The notes beneath the pieces are model-generated. The model was not told where the DNA came from and did no database searches. It saw nothing but the letters and a program-made list of their open reading frames with translations. The position numbers were made by a program, and so were the translations under genes. From contig CM061229.1 in the NCBI GenBank assembly GCA_030844895.1, forward strand, positions 110,358,975 through 110,422,974: a stretch of DNA of 64,000 nt. Reading direction: 5' to 3'. Shown piece after piece: positions 13,628 to 25,362 of this stretch (the first letter of the stretch is position 1; each line of letters opens with the position of its first letter). This DNA comes from Ambrosia x helenae. Lineage: Eukaryota > Streptophyta > Magnoliopsida > Asterales > Asteraceae.

Positions 13628-15586
13628 TATTTCCACGGCCACCCAATAAACGTCCTAACAGACTACAGAATCAGCGACGTGTTACGCAAGCCTGAAACCT
13701 CAGGACGCTTGGCAAAATGGGCAATCGAACTGGGTGAACACACCATCAATTACAAGCCTAGACCCGCAGTTAAGGGACAGGTACTCGCTGACTTCGCCAC
13801 CGAAATACCAACAGACAAAATTGCGGAGTGCTTAGCTGAGCAAGACCCTGCACAACCAACGCCGGAAAATGAAAGCTGGAGACTCTACACCGACGGCGCA
13901 TCAAATTCAGATGGCGCAGGTGCAGGCTTGCGGCTAATCAGCCCAAACAAAAAAGAATACACATACGCCATTAGATTAGATTTTGCCGCAACAAACAATG
14001 AGGCGGAATATGAAGCGCTACTAGCAGGGCTACGCATTGCGCATCAAATGGGAGCCTCCCACATCGAAGCACATGTCGATTCACTGCTAGTAGCTGGGCA
14101 CATCAATGGCACGTATGACGCAAGGGACGCCACAATGGCCCTATACTTGCAACAGGCCAAGCTACTCATGCGCAAATTCGCTTCTTGCACAGTCATCCAC
14201 ATCAACCGAAGCGAGAACAAACCCGCCGACGCATTAAGTAAAATGGCTTCCACAGTCTTTGACCACATGGCAAAAAACGTCCGTGTTGAACTACAAGAAA
14301 GCCCATCCGTCCCAACAAGGCAAGTAAACGTCATCCAAACAGGTAACACTTCTTGGATGGCGCCACTGAAAGCATACTTAACATCTGGAACGTTACCTGA
14401 TAACAAAGCGGAAGCACGAAAGCTTCAACACAAAGCCTTGCACTATCAGCTAACGGATGGAATCCTCTATCGACGATCATACCTGGGTCCGCTACTGCGA
14501 TGTGTTGACAAGGAGGACGCCTCTTTCCTCATCAGAGATATCCACGAGGGTACCTGCGGACTACATGCAGGACCTAGAATGGTGGTGGCCAAGCTAATGA
14601 ACGCAGGCTATTATTGGCCAGGCATGCACCCAGACGCAGTAGCAGAATTGCGCAAGTGCGGTTCTTGCCAACGCCATGCGCCAAACACCTTGCGCCCCAA
14701 AAATGACTTGATTCCCGTCACAGCGGCATGGCCGTTCCAGAAATGGGCAATAGACCTTGTTGGCCCATTTCCCACAGCACCAGGAAACGTCAAATTCTTA
14801 ATAGTGGCAATCGACTAATTCACAAAATGGATCGAGGCAAAGCCACTAGCAAAAATAGACGGCGCACACACCAAAAAATTCATATGGGAATTCATCATAT
14901 GCAGGTTCGGCTTGCCGTACCAAATCGTAAGCGACAATGGAACCCAATTCACCGATCAACACTTGCAACAATGGCTGGCACAAATGGGTGTCCAACAGAT
15001 CTTCACCTCAATAGCTCATCCCCAAGGGAATGGCCAAGTCGAAAGAGCAAACCGAAGCATCATCGAAGGCATCAAAAAGCAGCTGGGAACCAAGCGAACA
15101 GGATGGGTGGACGAGCTTCCGCACGTCCTATGGGCAAACCACATACTCGCCAAAACTAGCAATGGCGAAACTCCATTCAGCCTAACCTACGGCTCCGAAG
15201 CCGTCATCCCCGCTGAAATAGGATGCCCCTCCGCAAGAGTGCTCATTGCGGAAAAAGGGCAAAACGACAAAGAGCTACGACTAAATCTAGACTTACTTGA
15301 AGAGCGGCGGGAGCTCGCCGCCATCAAAGAGGCCAGATACAAAAATCAGCTGGAGCGCTGCTACAACCAAAAAGTTAAACTACACAACTTTAACATTGGA
15401 GATTATGTTCTCAGAAACAATAGCGCTTCAAACACAGAAAAGCAAGGCAAACTTGCCCGAACATGGGAGGGGCCCTACAAAGTTCAAGAAATCTTGGGCA
15501 AAGGCGCCTACGCGCTAGAAAAAATTGATGGCACGCCTGTCCCGCACTCTTGGAACGCGACACAATTACGTTTCTGTTACATGTAA
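13628..15586 (+). pseudogene. Element A RNase H, second RNase H and integrase (second half)
   Basis: Continues the RNase H cut at 2995. A second, archaeal-type RNase H follows, with LYTDGASN (about 13885) and later acidic residues (NNEAEYEAL). The integrase comes next: a zinc region with CGSCQRH (about 14655), first Asp in WAIDLVGPF (about 14745), second in SDNGTQF (about 14930), and Glu in GQVERANRS (about 15030). A TAA at 14816-14818 breaks it between the first two catalytic residues, with no frame change. It ends with the PYKVQEIL and HSWNATQLR region at 15586. Two RNase H domains in series mark the Tat lineage. Confidence 0.9.
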
Positions 15587-15598
15587 TTCTTGTAAACA

Positions 15599-15630
15599 CT
15601 TAGGCTACACATGCCTAAGCTACTTTTTTT
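15599..15630. terminator. Hairpin plus T-run between convergent genes of element A
   Basis: CTTAGGC-TACACAT-GCCTAAG (15599-15619) is a perfect 7-bp stem, 12 nt after the integrase stop, followed by a run of T. It lies between pol (+) and the antisense gene (-), so it could mark a 3' end. Function is inferred only. The rest of 15587-15861 shows nothing else. Confidence 0.35.
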
Positions 15631-15861
15631 TTTGGGGATTCTAAGAGGATTTTACCACTTAACTTATGGTGTGCATTACTAGAACCTTGGGTCTTCAAGA
15701 CATAGATACTACACATAAATATCGCCGGACTCAACACTCAATCCAAACACCACGCAAAAGTTAAAACGGATACTTTTATATATATTTCCCATCAAAAAGG
15801 AGGCGTTCAAGCTGCCTCAAGCTTTACAAAACAAGAAATAAAAAAAACCATCTTAAAAACC

Positions 15862-18800
15862 CTATTCTTCCTCGGACTCTTCAAAGTCCACCAGCTGTTC
15901 ATTTGGGTCCTCCGGACCAGTTCCAGACGTACCCTCCCCGCCACCCGTTGCCTGCTTCCCTTTTTGCTGCGCCTCCGCACCCAAACGGTCAGATTCTTCA
16001 ATAAAGTAACGGAGGGCGCCGGCTGGATCAGCATACTGGTTACAGTCCGCCACTGTCTTCAGTATGGGGAATTCGACCTGCTCAAACTTAAGGAGTTCAG
16101 CTTCATACTCCTCCCGGGGTTCACCATAATGCGCGCCCTTGGTTATATGCCCTCCGTTCAGCGCATGGTAGAACCCACTGTCGAATCCCTCAGCCTCCCC
16201 AGCAGCGCGCGCAGCGGCAGCAATAGCAGCAACCTGATCGCCGAGATTGGGTTCATTCCAGAACCGCTTGAAAATCTGCACAAAAACAAGGATTAGAAAG
16301 AGAATACGCAATGACATGGAAAAAATGGGAACATACTTACCCCGGCGATACCCTCGGTCATCACCCAACGGACAGACTCCTGGGCTTTCTCCTGTACAAC
16401 GTTGGCTTCATCCAACAAAGTCTTGGCGTTTTCCGCCTCCGTCTGCGACAGGGTTAACGCCTCTTCTAAAGAAGCCCTCTCCTCAGTCAACGCTGCCTTC
16501 TCTTTCATCCACGCTTCCTTCTCACTCACCAACTCGGACAGCTGAGAAGAGGCACCCACAAGCTCATCATCTTTGCCGCGCAACTCAGACCGCAGGCTCG
16601 CCACCATCGAGTCCTTATCGGCTAAAACTTTGGCATGGCCCTCCGCGGTCTCCCGAAGCTTCGCATTCTCATTCTTCAATGCCTGGATCTGATCTTTCAG
16701 TTTCATAGTATCTTGGTTAGTCACTTGACAGGCATCGATCCACCTCTGATGAGCCAGCGCATGATCACGCTCAAGTACCTTCACCTTATCCTCAGCCTTA
16801 TAGGCTCTGTCCCTATATCGCTCCACCTCAGATTTCAGCTTCTCCTCCCTCTGCGCCTGAGCTGACCGTCGAGCATTAAACTCGGCGACATCACGGGCAA
16901 ACTCTTCATCCCGCCGCTTCAATGACTCCACCGCGGCAACCTGAAGAGCCTGCCCAACGCAGATATCGGTTATCAGCTGCGAACGGGACAAGCTGTCCTG
17001 ATACTCCCTTTCCTTGGGAGGAACCACTTGAGAAACAAACTCCTCAGCAATCATAGGGTTTGTGAAACGGGAGTTCTCCCGGATACTCCAGTGCGGGTGC
17101 CAGATAATATCACCCGCGAAGTAACCCGGGCCACTCCGGTCGACACTCGACCTTACACCAGAAGTCATGCCGCCACTACCACCGGCAGGAGAATCGCCAG
17201 AAAATGCCTGAGTAGAGGCAGCCCTGGCGGCCTCCTCCTCCGCCCTAGCCCTATTGGCCTCTTCCTCCGCCCGAGCTCTGGCTTCAGCCTCACCCTTCTC
17301 CTTCTCAACACGCAGCTGTTCAGCTGCCACTCTCTCCTCCTCGGCCTTCCTGGCCACTTCCTCCAGACGTAGCTTCTCAGCTGCTACCCTCTCCTCCTCC
17401 GCCTTCTTGGCAGCAGCTTCCTTGGCCCGCTTCTCGGCCTCAGCTGCCTCTTCCTCAGCCCGAGCTTTCGCCTCCTCCTCCTCCCGCATTTTCTTAGCAA
17501 CCTCTGCCTCACTTGGCTCGGAGGCGGAACCCGGAGCCTGCGGAGAAACAACTGCAACAAAAAGCAGGACAACACTTAGGAAAATATCAATATAACAAAA
17601 GGAAAGAAAAAGGGCAGAACACCACTTACTGGTCACTTTCTTTAACGTCTTCTGGATGAGAGGACGACGTTCCGGCGGAGGACTAATCTCCAAAGAAAAT
17701 GGCGCGGGAACAGCCCCGCCAGACTTGGAGGACCCAGCCTTCCCGCCGGAGACTTTGCCCAACTTCCGCTTCTTCTTCAGTGGACTAACCGCCGCATCAT
17801 CTTCAGGGGCGGAAGTAGAAGATTCTGCACGTCTCTCGCGCTGACCAAAGAGAGGACCTTCACCACCTGCACTCAAAGGCACAGATTTAGCTTGAGACAA
17901 CACCTTATGCTTATGAAAGCGCTGCACACTCTTCTCACGACCACGCGGAGGCGTGGGATCCACCATTTCTACAGAAGATCCAGTGGATTCCTCATCAGAG
18001 GAAACGACAAAACAAGGGTCTACCCCCGCATGAGGAACAGAAGATAAAGGATCAGGGTTTATAGGATGCTCACGTGAAAAAAGAAGGACGGTTGGCTTGA
18101 ACTCCAGATAGGGAAAGTAGAACCTATCAACCATCTCATCTATCACAGACACCCTACCCTCCGCAGGATCCCTCCACTCCAAGGGAGCTTTATCCCTCAA
18201 CAGAAAAGCATCAAATTTTGACATCCCTAAGTCAAATAAAACATAAGTTAGTCACACGCTAAAAAAAAAAAAAAAAAGAAAAGATAATGGTTGAAGAGCT
18301 TGGAAAAAACTTACCAGGTATCACAATCACCGGCTCTTTCCCCTGCACAATCTGAGCCCTGCTCATACCCAACAAAGCCAACATGGCTTCGGAACACATA
18401 CCCGTGTCAAACGGGGAAGCATGAGCCACCAACTCTTTGAACCAGGCTTCATCCCTGTAACCCTCCATAACAGGGTGATCACCTACTCTCTGACGCTCAG
18501 CCACAACCTTCCATGGCATGTCCACAGGTATCACACCCCTCTTGACATAGAAGAACTTCTCCTTCCAGTCATGGAGTGACTTGGGAGCAGTTGTTCAGCA
18601 GATAGAAGACATTGAACCGTTCAAAAGACGGCTCAATGTCCAGAGCACGGCAACAAGCTTCAAAATGGACAAGCCGTAGCATCCCAAACCCACTAACCTG
18701 GGTGACATGAACACCATACCTCACCAAGGTATCCACCTGGAACTTGGTGGCAGGTAAACGGAACCCACATAAGGCAAGGTGGGCCCCATACAAGCTCATC

Positions 18801-18996
18801 TTCCCAGGGGGAGGAGCCAAGGCAGTATTCTGGGCGGTTGGTAACTCAACCTCCCAGGAAGGATCAAAATCCATAGCCTCCAGAAATTTCGCGAAGCTCT
18901 TCCTACCCCACTTGCAGGTAGTGTTATGCATCAGCTTCTTCGCGTCTCAGCAGCAGCCTTACTAGGGTTTCCCCCAACATCGGAACCCTCGGACAT
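15862..18996 (-). pseudogene. Antisense gene of Tat element A (gypsy-type 'transposase' domain plus coiled coil)
   Basis: An ATG at 18996 opens a frame that shifts near 18940. The next part (18931-18569) has the region SLYGAHLALCGFRLPA and VLRL-like text of the plant family known as putative gypsy-type transposase (PF04195 type). A further shift follows near 18575. Three GT-AG introns are visible: 18314-18227, 17629-17552 and 16340-16276. The long third part (18226-15862) has a basic patch, a long Glu/Ala/Lys/Arg-rich coiled coil (about 17520-17220), a second helical stretch and an acidic end (FEESEEE). Antisense genes at this site are known in Tat elements such as Grande; their role is not settled. 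The introns suggest that minus-strand transcripts are spliced. Now broken by two shifts. Confidence 0.75.
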
Positions 18997-19144
18997 GATG
19001 ACAGATCTTTTAAAAAAGAAAGAAATTTTTTTAAGAACACTGGAAAATTTGAAGATTCACCGGAGAAGAGAAAATTTTGGAAGAAGAGATGATGGAAACT
19101 GTTCGGAAAAAGAAGGATAAGAAGAAACTCCAAAGGGCTCCTCA

Positions 19145-19412
19145 GGTATTTATACCCATCGCATTTAATGCGACGGGTACAGCTGGCAGAAGACCCTTCA
19201 TCTTGCCAGGGAAGGGGACATCTGGACGCTACACGTGGCATAACAGCTGGATGAGCAGTTACTCGTCAGCACGGGAAGCCACGCGTCTGCCCAAAAGGAC
19301 GACGTCTCACCTGTCGAACGTCAGCAATCAGTCTGACAGACTGCACCACTCGCGCGCGTGTACGGCCACTCGCCTGACACACGAGGGATAACCTCCCACC
19401 CACGTGCTGACG
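19145..19412 (-). promoter_or_regulatory. Probable promoter of the antisense gene
   Basis: GGTATAAATACC (19156-19145, minus strand) gives a TATA box about 150 bp upstream of the antisense ATG. G-boxes (CACGTG) lie at 19232-19237 and 19401-19406, and a TGACGTGA-type site follows the latter. The rest of 19157-19569 has no coding content. This is inferred from motifs only. Confidence 0.5.
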
Positions 19413-19569
19413 TGACTGACAACTGTGCAGACATCCCTTCTGCACTCTGACACGTCCACCAAACCGTCTCACCTTCCCAAGCACGTTTCCTAATTTCAAG
19501 GAGACCCTTCAAACTTCAAAATTAATTACAAGGGTAACATATTTAATATACCCTCAAGACCACGTCATT

Positions 19570-20110
19570 AAGACTGCCACACCATCACTTGGCGATGGGT
19601 TGACGTAAAATCCAAAAGACGTTCTTCGCCGGATTTTACTTTCCAACACCCTGACTGCCACGTCATCACTTGGCGATGGGTTGACGTAAAATCCAAAAGA
19701 CGTTCTCCGACGGATTTTACTTTCCAACACCCTGACTGCCACGTCATCACTTGGCGATGGGTTGACGTAACATCCAAAAGACGTTCTCTACCGAATTTTA
19801 CTTTCCAACAGCCTGATTGCCACGTCATCACTTGGCGATGGGTTGACGTAACATCCAAAAGACGTTCTCCGCCGGATTTTACTTTCCAACACCCTGACTG
19901 CCACGTCATCACTTGGCGATGGGTTGACGTAAAATCCAAAAGACGTTCTCCGCCGGATTTTACTTTACAACACCCTGACTGCCACGTCATCACTTGGCAA
20001 TGGGTTGACGTAAAATCCAAAGGACGTTCTCCGCCGGATTTTACCTTCCAACACCCTGCTTGCCACAACATCACTTGGCTCCGAAAGACGTCCTCCGTCA
20101 CTAGACTTTG
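19570..20110. repeat. 81-bp tandem array in the 3' region of element A
   Basis: The anchor GGCGATGGG recurs (last copies degenerate) at 19591, 19672, 19753, 19834, 19915, 19996 and 20077, an exact 81-bp period through about six and a half units. Each unit has CACGTCATC and TTGACGTA (TGACG cores, bZIP-type). Most units also have a fold-back, GTAAAATCC...GGATTTTAC. Tandem arrays in the region before the 3' LTR are known for Ogre/Tat elements. A minus-strand open frame runs through it only because 81 is a multiple of three. Confidence 0.93.
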
Positions 20111-20370
20111 CAATAAATTTTTTCACCCGCGCCAAGTCTCAACTTGGCAACGGTCTTTCATAAAAAAAGAGCCATGTACAAAGATAAAGTGACGCCAATA
20201 TCTTTCCACATGCCACAAGAGCAGCAACGCGCACTCTTTCGCTCAAATTAAAATTCCTTTTAGAGGCAATAATTATACCTCTTCAAAAACACAACGAAGT
20301 ACATCCCAAAGGACACATTTTAGTACAGCGCCCCACCAGCTCTCTAAGCAAGAACAGGAGACACCCTGGA

Positions 20371-20381
20371 CTTGGGGGACT
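20371..20381 (+). promoter_or_regulatory. Element A polypurine tract (probable)
   Basis: CTTGGGGGACT directly precedes TGAAGGGG, the likely LTR start. Purine-rich text of this kind before the LTR is usual in Tat elements. The TCG-RGA-CGA hairpin seen in the other elements is absent here. The stretch 20111-20370 shows no gene. Confidence 0.6.
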
Positions 20382-20965
20382 TGAAGGGGTAGGGTACCGC
20401 TTTCAGGCGCACCCTACCCGCCATTTAAAACCCTCCGCCTGAAGTAATACGTCTGAGGGCACAGCAGCGCCAAAGGCGCAGAGGTGCAAGTTGGCAACAC
20501 CCGGGAACATCCCCCTTGGACCCCAACTTGCTTCCACCCGTCAGGTGTCAGCTGACAAGTGGTCAGCCCCCTGACAACTGACTCCCCTGCAGACCATCCA
20601 CAACACGCCACGTGTGTGGAGGACAAAGCACCTCCCGGCCAACCAACCACGAGGCAACACGTGGTCCAATCAAAGGAAGCCCCCCTCAACTTGGATCACT
20701 TTATCTAACTAAGGGTTAGAATCCAACTGGGTGGGCCTGTGAAGTAGCCGGCCCGGTCCTCCAGCCCGGCCCATTAACGATGAATGGGCCAAACGATCTT
20801 CAGCCCATGCATCTCCTATAAAAGGAGGACTTGACCTCCTTTCACCACAGGTTGAAATTAGCCAATAGGAACAAATACACTTGTTTCTCCACTTGTATTA
20901 TGACTGGCATTATTTATCAATAAAGGTCACCTTTTCCAGTGGACGTAGATCTTACGAGATCGAAC

Positions 20966-21224
20966 TGATGCGCGGTTGCAGGCATCATGTTTATTTGCCA
21001 GTTTTGTATATTTTTGAGACGTTTAGATAGTATTTTTATTAGTTTCAGGTCTGTACTCTATTATTTTAGTTTTTTATATATTTTATTACTTTTTGGTTGT
21101 TTTTACTATTAATGTATTTATTTTATATTTTTGGTAGGTGATCGCATGGAGCGGGGCTAAAACAGTACAAGTTATATTCGAGACCCGAACACCCGAGTCG
21201 AGAGCACGGGATCATAATACCATT

Positions 21225-21263
<39 letters not shown>

Positions 21264-22190
21264 TAATAATAATAACAAATAAATGGGCCTTAGGCCACAT
21301 CTCGACAGATCAAGGGAAAATTGCATATTCTTGTGCAGCCACATTGATTGGCACAATTGGAGTGATCGCATATATTGCTTGGAGAGTTACAAAGGGGATC
21401 AAAAAAATAGCATTAGTTGGACAGCACATTATTATTCAAGGACATAGCAGATTTATCGAGGGAAGGGGACGCAAGATCGCACAGGGACAGAAGGGCGATT
21501 GATACTTATAGAGGAGCAAGCTTCATGGCCATGAGTGGCTAATCCCTTTGTATTACACTGGGGATGTAGGCTTTTGATATCTAGGGTTTGAACACATTGG
21601 GTATTGTTTTTAAAAAATTTTGTTTATGTTATTGTGTGCTTGAATTAACCGTGTTAATTGGTGATTAATCTTATGCTAAACTCATTGTAGTTAATTGATC
21701 TTGTGCCAATTTCTCGTGAGATAAGCATGATTCCTTACGTTAACACAAACATAGGATTGTATGTTCTAGGTAATGAAGTATAGTTTAATCTATCTTGATA
21801 TTGATAAAACTTGATACCTAAGCCTATTGAACAATCACTCCGTTAGTGCCAATTACATTATTATTGTTTACCCAATTGTTAAAGCCCTAGTATTCAATTG
21901 CCGAATCCTTAGTGTAATCTTTTTAATTAAATTGTTTACAAATATTATTATTATTTTTTATTCTTATAATTTCAATTCAATTCTTAGTATAATAAACAAC
22001 AACTTTTCAATCAAACTCTTAAATAATAAACTGCAATCTTCATAATTAATTTAGCCTCTTCATAAGCACCGCTGTTTAATCAACTAAATATTATCCACTA
22101 ACCACACGCTCCTCTGGATTCGATACCCTACTTACCCTAGCTACCTAGGTTATTTAGGTTTTGCATGACCCGTGACGACCGAGGTCATCA
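20966..22190 (+). repeat. Element F 5' LTR
   Basis: Matches 25066-26286 almost base for base. It contains a TAA/TTA microsatellite (about 21222-21272) whose length differs slightly between the copies. The inverted ends are TGATG...CATCA. Confidence 0.95.
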
Positions 22191-22192
22191 AA

Positions 22193-22210
22193 TGGCGCCG
22201 TTGCCGGGGA
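22193..22210 (+). promoter_or_regulatory. Element F primer-binding site (tRNA-Asp)
   Basis: TGGCGCCGTTGCCGGGGA, 2 nt after the LTR. It is the complement of the 3' end of plant tRNA-Asp(GUC), including the CCA tail, as I recall that tRNA. This primer is usual for Athila-type elements. Confidence 0.92.
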
Positions 22211-22380
22211 GCTAGTGCGCTTAGTGTTTAGAGTTTAGTTGATTATTGTGATTAACTGTTTAATTTGTCTTTGTTACTTCTTTTTGTTCGTTTTTACGCG
22301 TTGTGTGTTAAGTGTGCAGGTGACAGATAATGCATGCATGCCACTTGTGTAAAATCTGAATATTGGGAATTTAGCAAGAC

Positions 22381-23367
22381 TTGATCGTCATCATCACAAT
22401 GCACTGGGAAGATGATGATAATACTTGTCCTTGTTGTGGGAGCCCATATCATTTGTGGCGAGAATGTCCAGTGGCCCGTAAGAAAATGGAAGCATTTAAA
22501 GAAAGACAAGATCGTATTATTTTTGGGCTCGAAAAACCTGGAGGTTCACATTTATCTTCTTCACATCGTCAGTCACGCTATTCAAACTCCCAAGGTTATT
22601 ATCAGTTAAATAACAGGTATCAAGGGAGTTCATTTAGCCAAAGGACGCAACCATATCCAAACCATGAGGAATATAATGACTATTATCTTAATCAACCTCA
22701 ATCGGCATACGAAGACCCTCAAAATTCAACACATTCTAAGCTCGATGCTCTTGCGATCATCATCAAAGAATACCATGATAATATCAAAGAAATGAAGAGA
22801 GAAAATGAAGTAAGAGACAAAGCTCATGAAACTTTGGTGATTCAAGTGGGTCAACTAGCCGAGGAATTTGCCCAATTTAAGTGTAAGCAAAACGAGTTGG
22901 CCAATGGTATTATGGTAGAGGCTGATATAGATGAAGATGCTGCAAGTCTTTCTGAATGGTTAAACCCAACTGAAGACTTAGCATCTCATGAAGATTTGGT
23001 GGCTGAGGTGAAAGTTCCTCACGAATCTCATCCCGTGTTGATTATAGCACCCAACAAAGTGGAGGATGAAGGTTTAAAGATGAAGAAGAGGAAGGTGAGC
23101 TGGGAGGACATTGGGCAATTTATTGTAAAACGGCCCCGCAACAAGAATCACCAGATTCTCATGCCAATAACTGGGAAGAAATTGTGGATTTGGCATGTGA
23201 ACTACCGAGTGTATGTTGGAAACTCGGTAGGAAAATGTGGGATAAAACCTTCATGCTTGGACTCGATGGATAAGTTGAAAGAGAATGAACAGATTGGGGC
23301 ATGGAAGGTAAACTACCGAGCATACATTGGAAACTCGGTAGGCAAATGTTCTTTGAAACCACCATGA
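22381..23367 (+). CDS. Gag-like open frame of element F (zinc knuckle, fragmentary)
   Basis: An open frame of 328 codons. Near its start is a perfect CX2CX4HX4C knuckle, CPCCGSPYHLWREC (about 22429-22470). Then come a Tyr/Asn/Gln-rich stretch, a charged helical part (about 22740-22900) and an acidic, Lys-rich tail. The last 55 codons contain two similar copies of NYR.Y.GNSVGKC (about 23199 and 23311). A capsid domain is not recognisable, so this is probably a Gag remnant or a new frame built on one. Whether the first ATG (22399, MHWEDDDN) is used is unknown. Confidence 0.5.
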   Translation: MIVIITMHWEDDDNTCPCCGSPYHLWRECPVARKKMEAFKERQDRIIFGLEKPGGSHLSSSHRQSRYSNSQGYYQLNNRYQGSSFSQRTQPYPNHEEYNDYYLNQPQSAYEDPQNSTHSKLDALAIIIKEYHDNIKEMKRENEVRDKAHETLVIQVGQLAEEFAQFKCKQNELANGIMVEADIDEDAASLSEWLNPTEDLASHEDLVAEVKVPHESHPVLIIAPNKVEDEGLKMKKRKVSWEDIGQFIVKRPRNKNHQILMPITGKKLWIWHVNYRVYVGNSVGKCGIKPSCLDSMDKLKENEQIGAWKVNYRAYIGNSVGKCSLKPP

Positions 23368-23754
23368 ATGAACATCAGGTACGATTCTTGTACATTTTGT
23401 ATATTTATTTATTTTGTTTTATTTTTCTTTTATTTTTAGTTAGTATTTTGAGTCTCTTTTGATTTCTGGGAATGCTTTGAGTTTAACTTGCAATCAGATA
23501 ACTTGCCTGTACTCAATCTCCATTCAGGCAGGGTAAATCTGTACACCATCAGTGTATCAGGCATCCCAGAATTTTACGTTTTTATTTTTCTTTGAGTATT
23601 AGTTTCAGGTTTGTCTATCGGCCGCGAATGAAATGCTATACGGTTCGATTGGGAGGAATTCCAAAGACTCATACGCGCACTGCCTATATCCAGGGGAGTC
23701 TGTTCCTTTACTATTGTATTTTATTTTTATTTCTACTTTATTTTATTCCTAGCT

Positions 23755-23794
23755 CACATTGAGGACAATGTGTCGTTCAAGTGTGGGGGTGGGG
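23755..23794 (+). promoter_or_regulatory. Internal polypurine tract with hairpin in element F
   Basis: A perfect hairpin, CACATTG-AGGA-CAATGTG (23755-23772), is followed 6 nt later by AAGTGTGGGGGTGGGG (23779-23794). It lies 1.27 kb before the 3' LTR, so it is not the terminal tract and could act as a central one. Confidence 0.6.
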
Positions 23795-25030
23795 AAACTT
23801 CGTTTTTATTTATTTTTGTGTCTTAAAAAAAATTAAAAAAAAAATGAAAATGTCTTGAAAGTTGTTCCTAAAAAAAAAAAGCATGCTAATTAGACATAAA
23901 AGCAGCTTTTTCGGTACCTACCAGTTGTTTCTTGATTGTTTTGGCAGTAGATCCTTAGTCATGGTCTAATTTGTGGAAAAGTAATATGAACCGTTTTCAG
24001 CAGGTGTTTTTAAGAAAAAAGTTTAGAATTGTCTGACTAGATTTAACAAGCTATTGGTAATAAATGCATGCACACATCGGTAACCCATTTCCCCACTTTT
24101 GTGAGATCTTGAGCCTACTAGTTGATAGATTGATTTATATATATTTTTGTTTATTGAGAGTAGGCCAGATGTTTCTCTGTTGCAGAACTTGTGTGGTTTG
24201 ATACATGCCGAGGTTGTAGACTAGATATGCACATAGATGATAAAGGCAATTTAGGTTTCCACTTTTTCTTTTGATACCCACTTATTTGTTATGTCTGACC
24301 CGTTTACCTGAAATCACCGTTAGTAACCCATGTTGAGCCTATACCCTTTCATTTGATTAAACCTATTACCCAAATTGACCTGTTTACCTTTGTGTAATAA
24401 ATTGATGACATCCATTGTGTTTGTGTTTTGTTCAAGTGATTGAGTTATGTTTAAGTTGTGAAAAAAAAAAAGAAAAAAAAAATATATATGAAAAAAAGTG
24501 AGAAAAAAAAATAGAAGTATGTGTTATGGGTCAAATATGCCCAAAGTTGTGTGATTATTGTATTATGGTGCTTAGTGAATAAGGATGATCATTCAAGCGT
24601 GTTGACACCTTTGTTTTTAAACCAATTGTTAACCAAATATTTCCTACCTTTACCCTAAGCCCAAAACCCGTAAGTCCTCTAGATATGTGCATTGTCTACA
24701 GTTGAGGTGTGATTGTCATACAAGCCTATGATAATAGAGTTGCATACTTGGTTTTTGAGTGATTAATACTAGCGCATTACATGCTAGTCCAGATATTAAA
24801 CCGAGTGGAGTGAAAAATTGTGAGGGGTGTGTTGTATGAAAATAAAAACCGGAATCATGTTGGATTAAGTCGGGTAAATTCTGTTTTTTAAATGGAAATC
24901 AATTTGACTTGCTGAATTAACACATCTAATGCTGATCTGTAAATGGGGTATGACTTTGGACCTTAGCTAAGGTATGATAGGGCGACTGGGGTGCTAGTTT
25001 GTGATCATGTCTTGAGCAGAGTGTATATAA
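23795..25030 (+). other. Non-coding 3' part of element F
   Basis: About 1.2 kb with A-rich tracts (about 23826-23880 and 24462-24510) and no open frame worth naming. The text resembles the region between the internal tract and the 3' LTR in Athila-like elements. Confidence 0.6.
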
Positions 25031-25065
25031 TTTTTTCGAGACGAAAAAAGACAAGTGTGGGGGTG
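25031..25065 (+). promoter_or_regulatory. Element F terminal polypurine tract with hairpin
   Basis: TTTTTTCG-AGA-CGAAAAAA (25031-25049) is a perfect 8-bp stem. It is followed by AAGTGTGGGGGTG (25053-25065), which abuts the 3' LTR. The TCG-AGA-CGA core matches the TCG-GGA-CGA core of B, C, D and E. Confidence 0.75.
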
Positions 25066-25323
25066 TGATGCGCGGTTGCAGGCATCATGTTTATTTGCCA
25101 GTTTTGTATATTTTTGAGTCGTTTAGATAGTATTTTTATTAGTTTTAGGTCTGTACTCTATTATTTTAGTTTTGTATATATTTTATTACTTTTGGTTGTT
25201 TTTACTATTAATGTATTTATTTTATATTTTTGGTAGGTGATCGCATGGAGCGGGGCTAAAACAGTACAAGTTATATTCGAGACCCGAACACCCGAGTCGA
25301 GAGCACGGGATCATAATACCATT

Positions 25324-25362
<39 letters not shown>

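Noticed and set aside
19570..20110. CRISPR-like periodic array
   Set aside because: Whole units repeat, with no constant repeat plus variable spacer pattern; eukaryotic context.
19568..20113. Long minus-strand open frame through the 81-bp array
   Set aside because: 81 is a multiple of three, so one open unit opens all; the repeat protein has no family features and the period is explained by DNA repetition.
21222..21272. TAA/TTA tract as a functional element
   Set aside because: Plain microsatellite inside the LTR of F, also in the second LTR with a different length.
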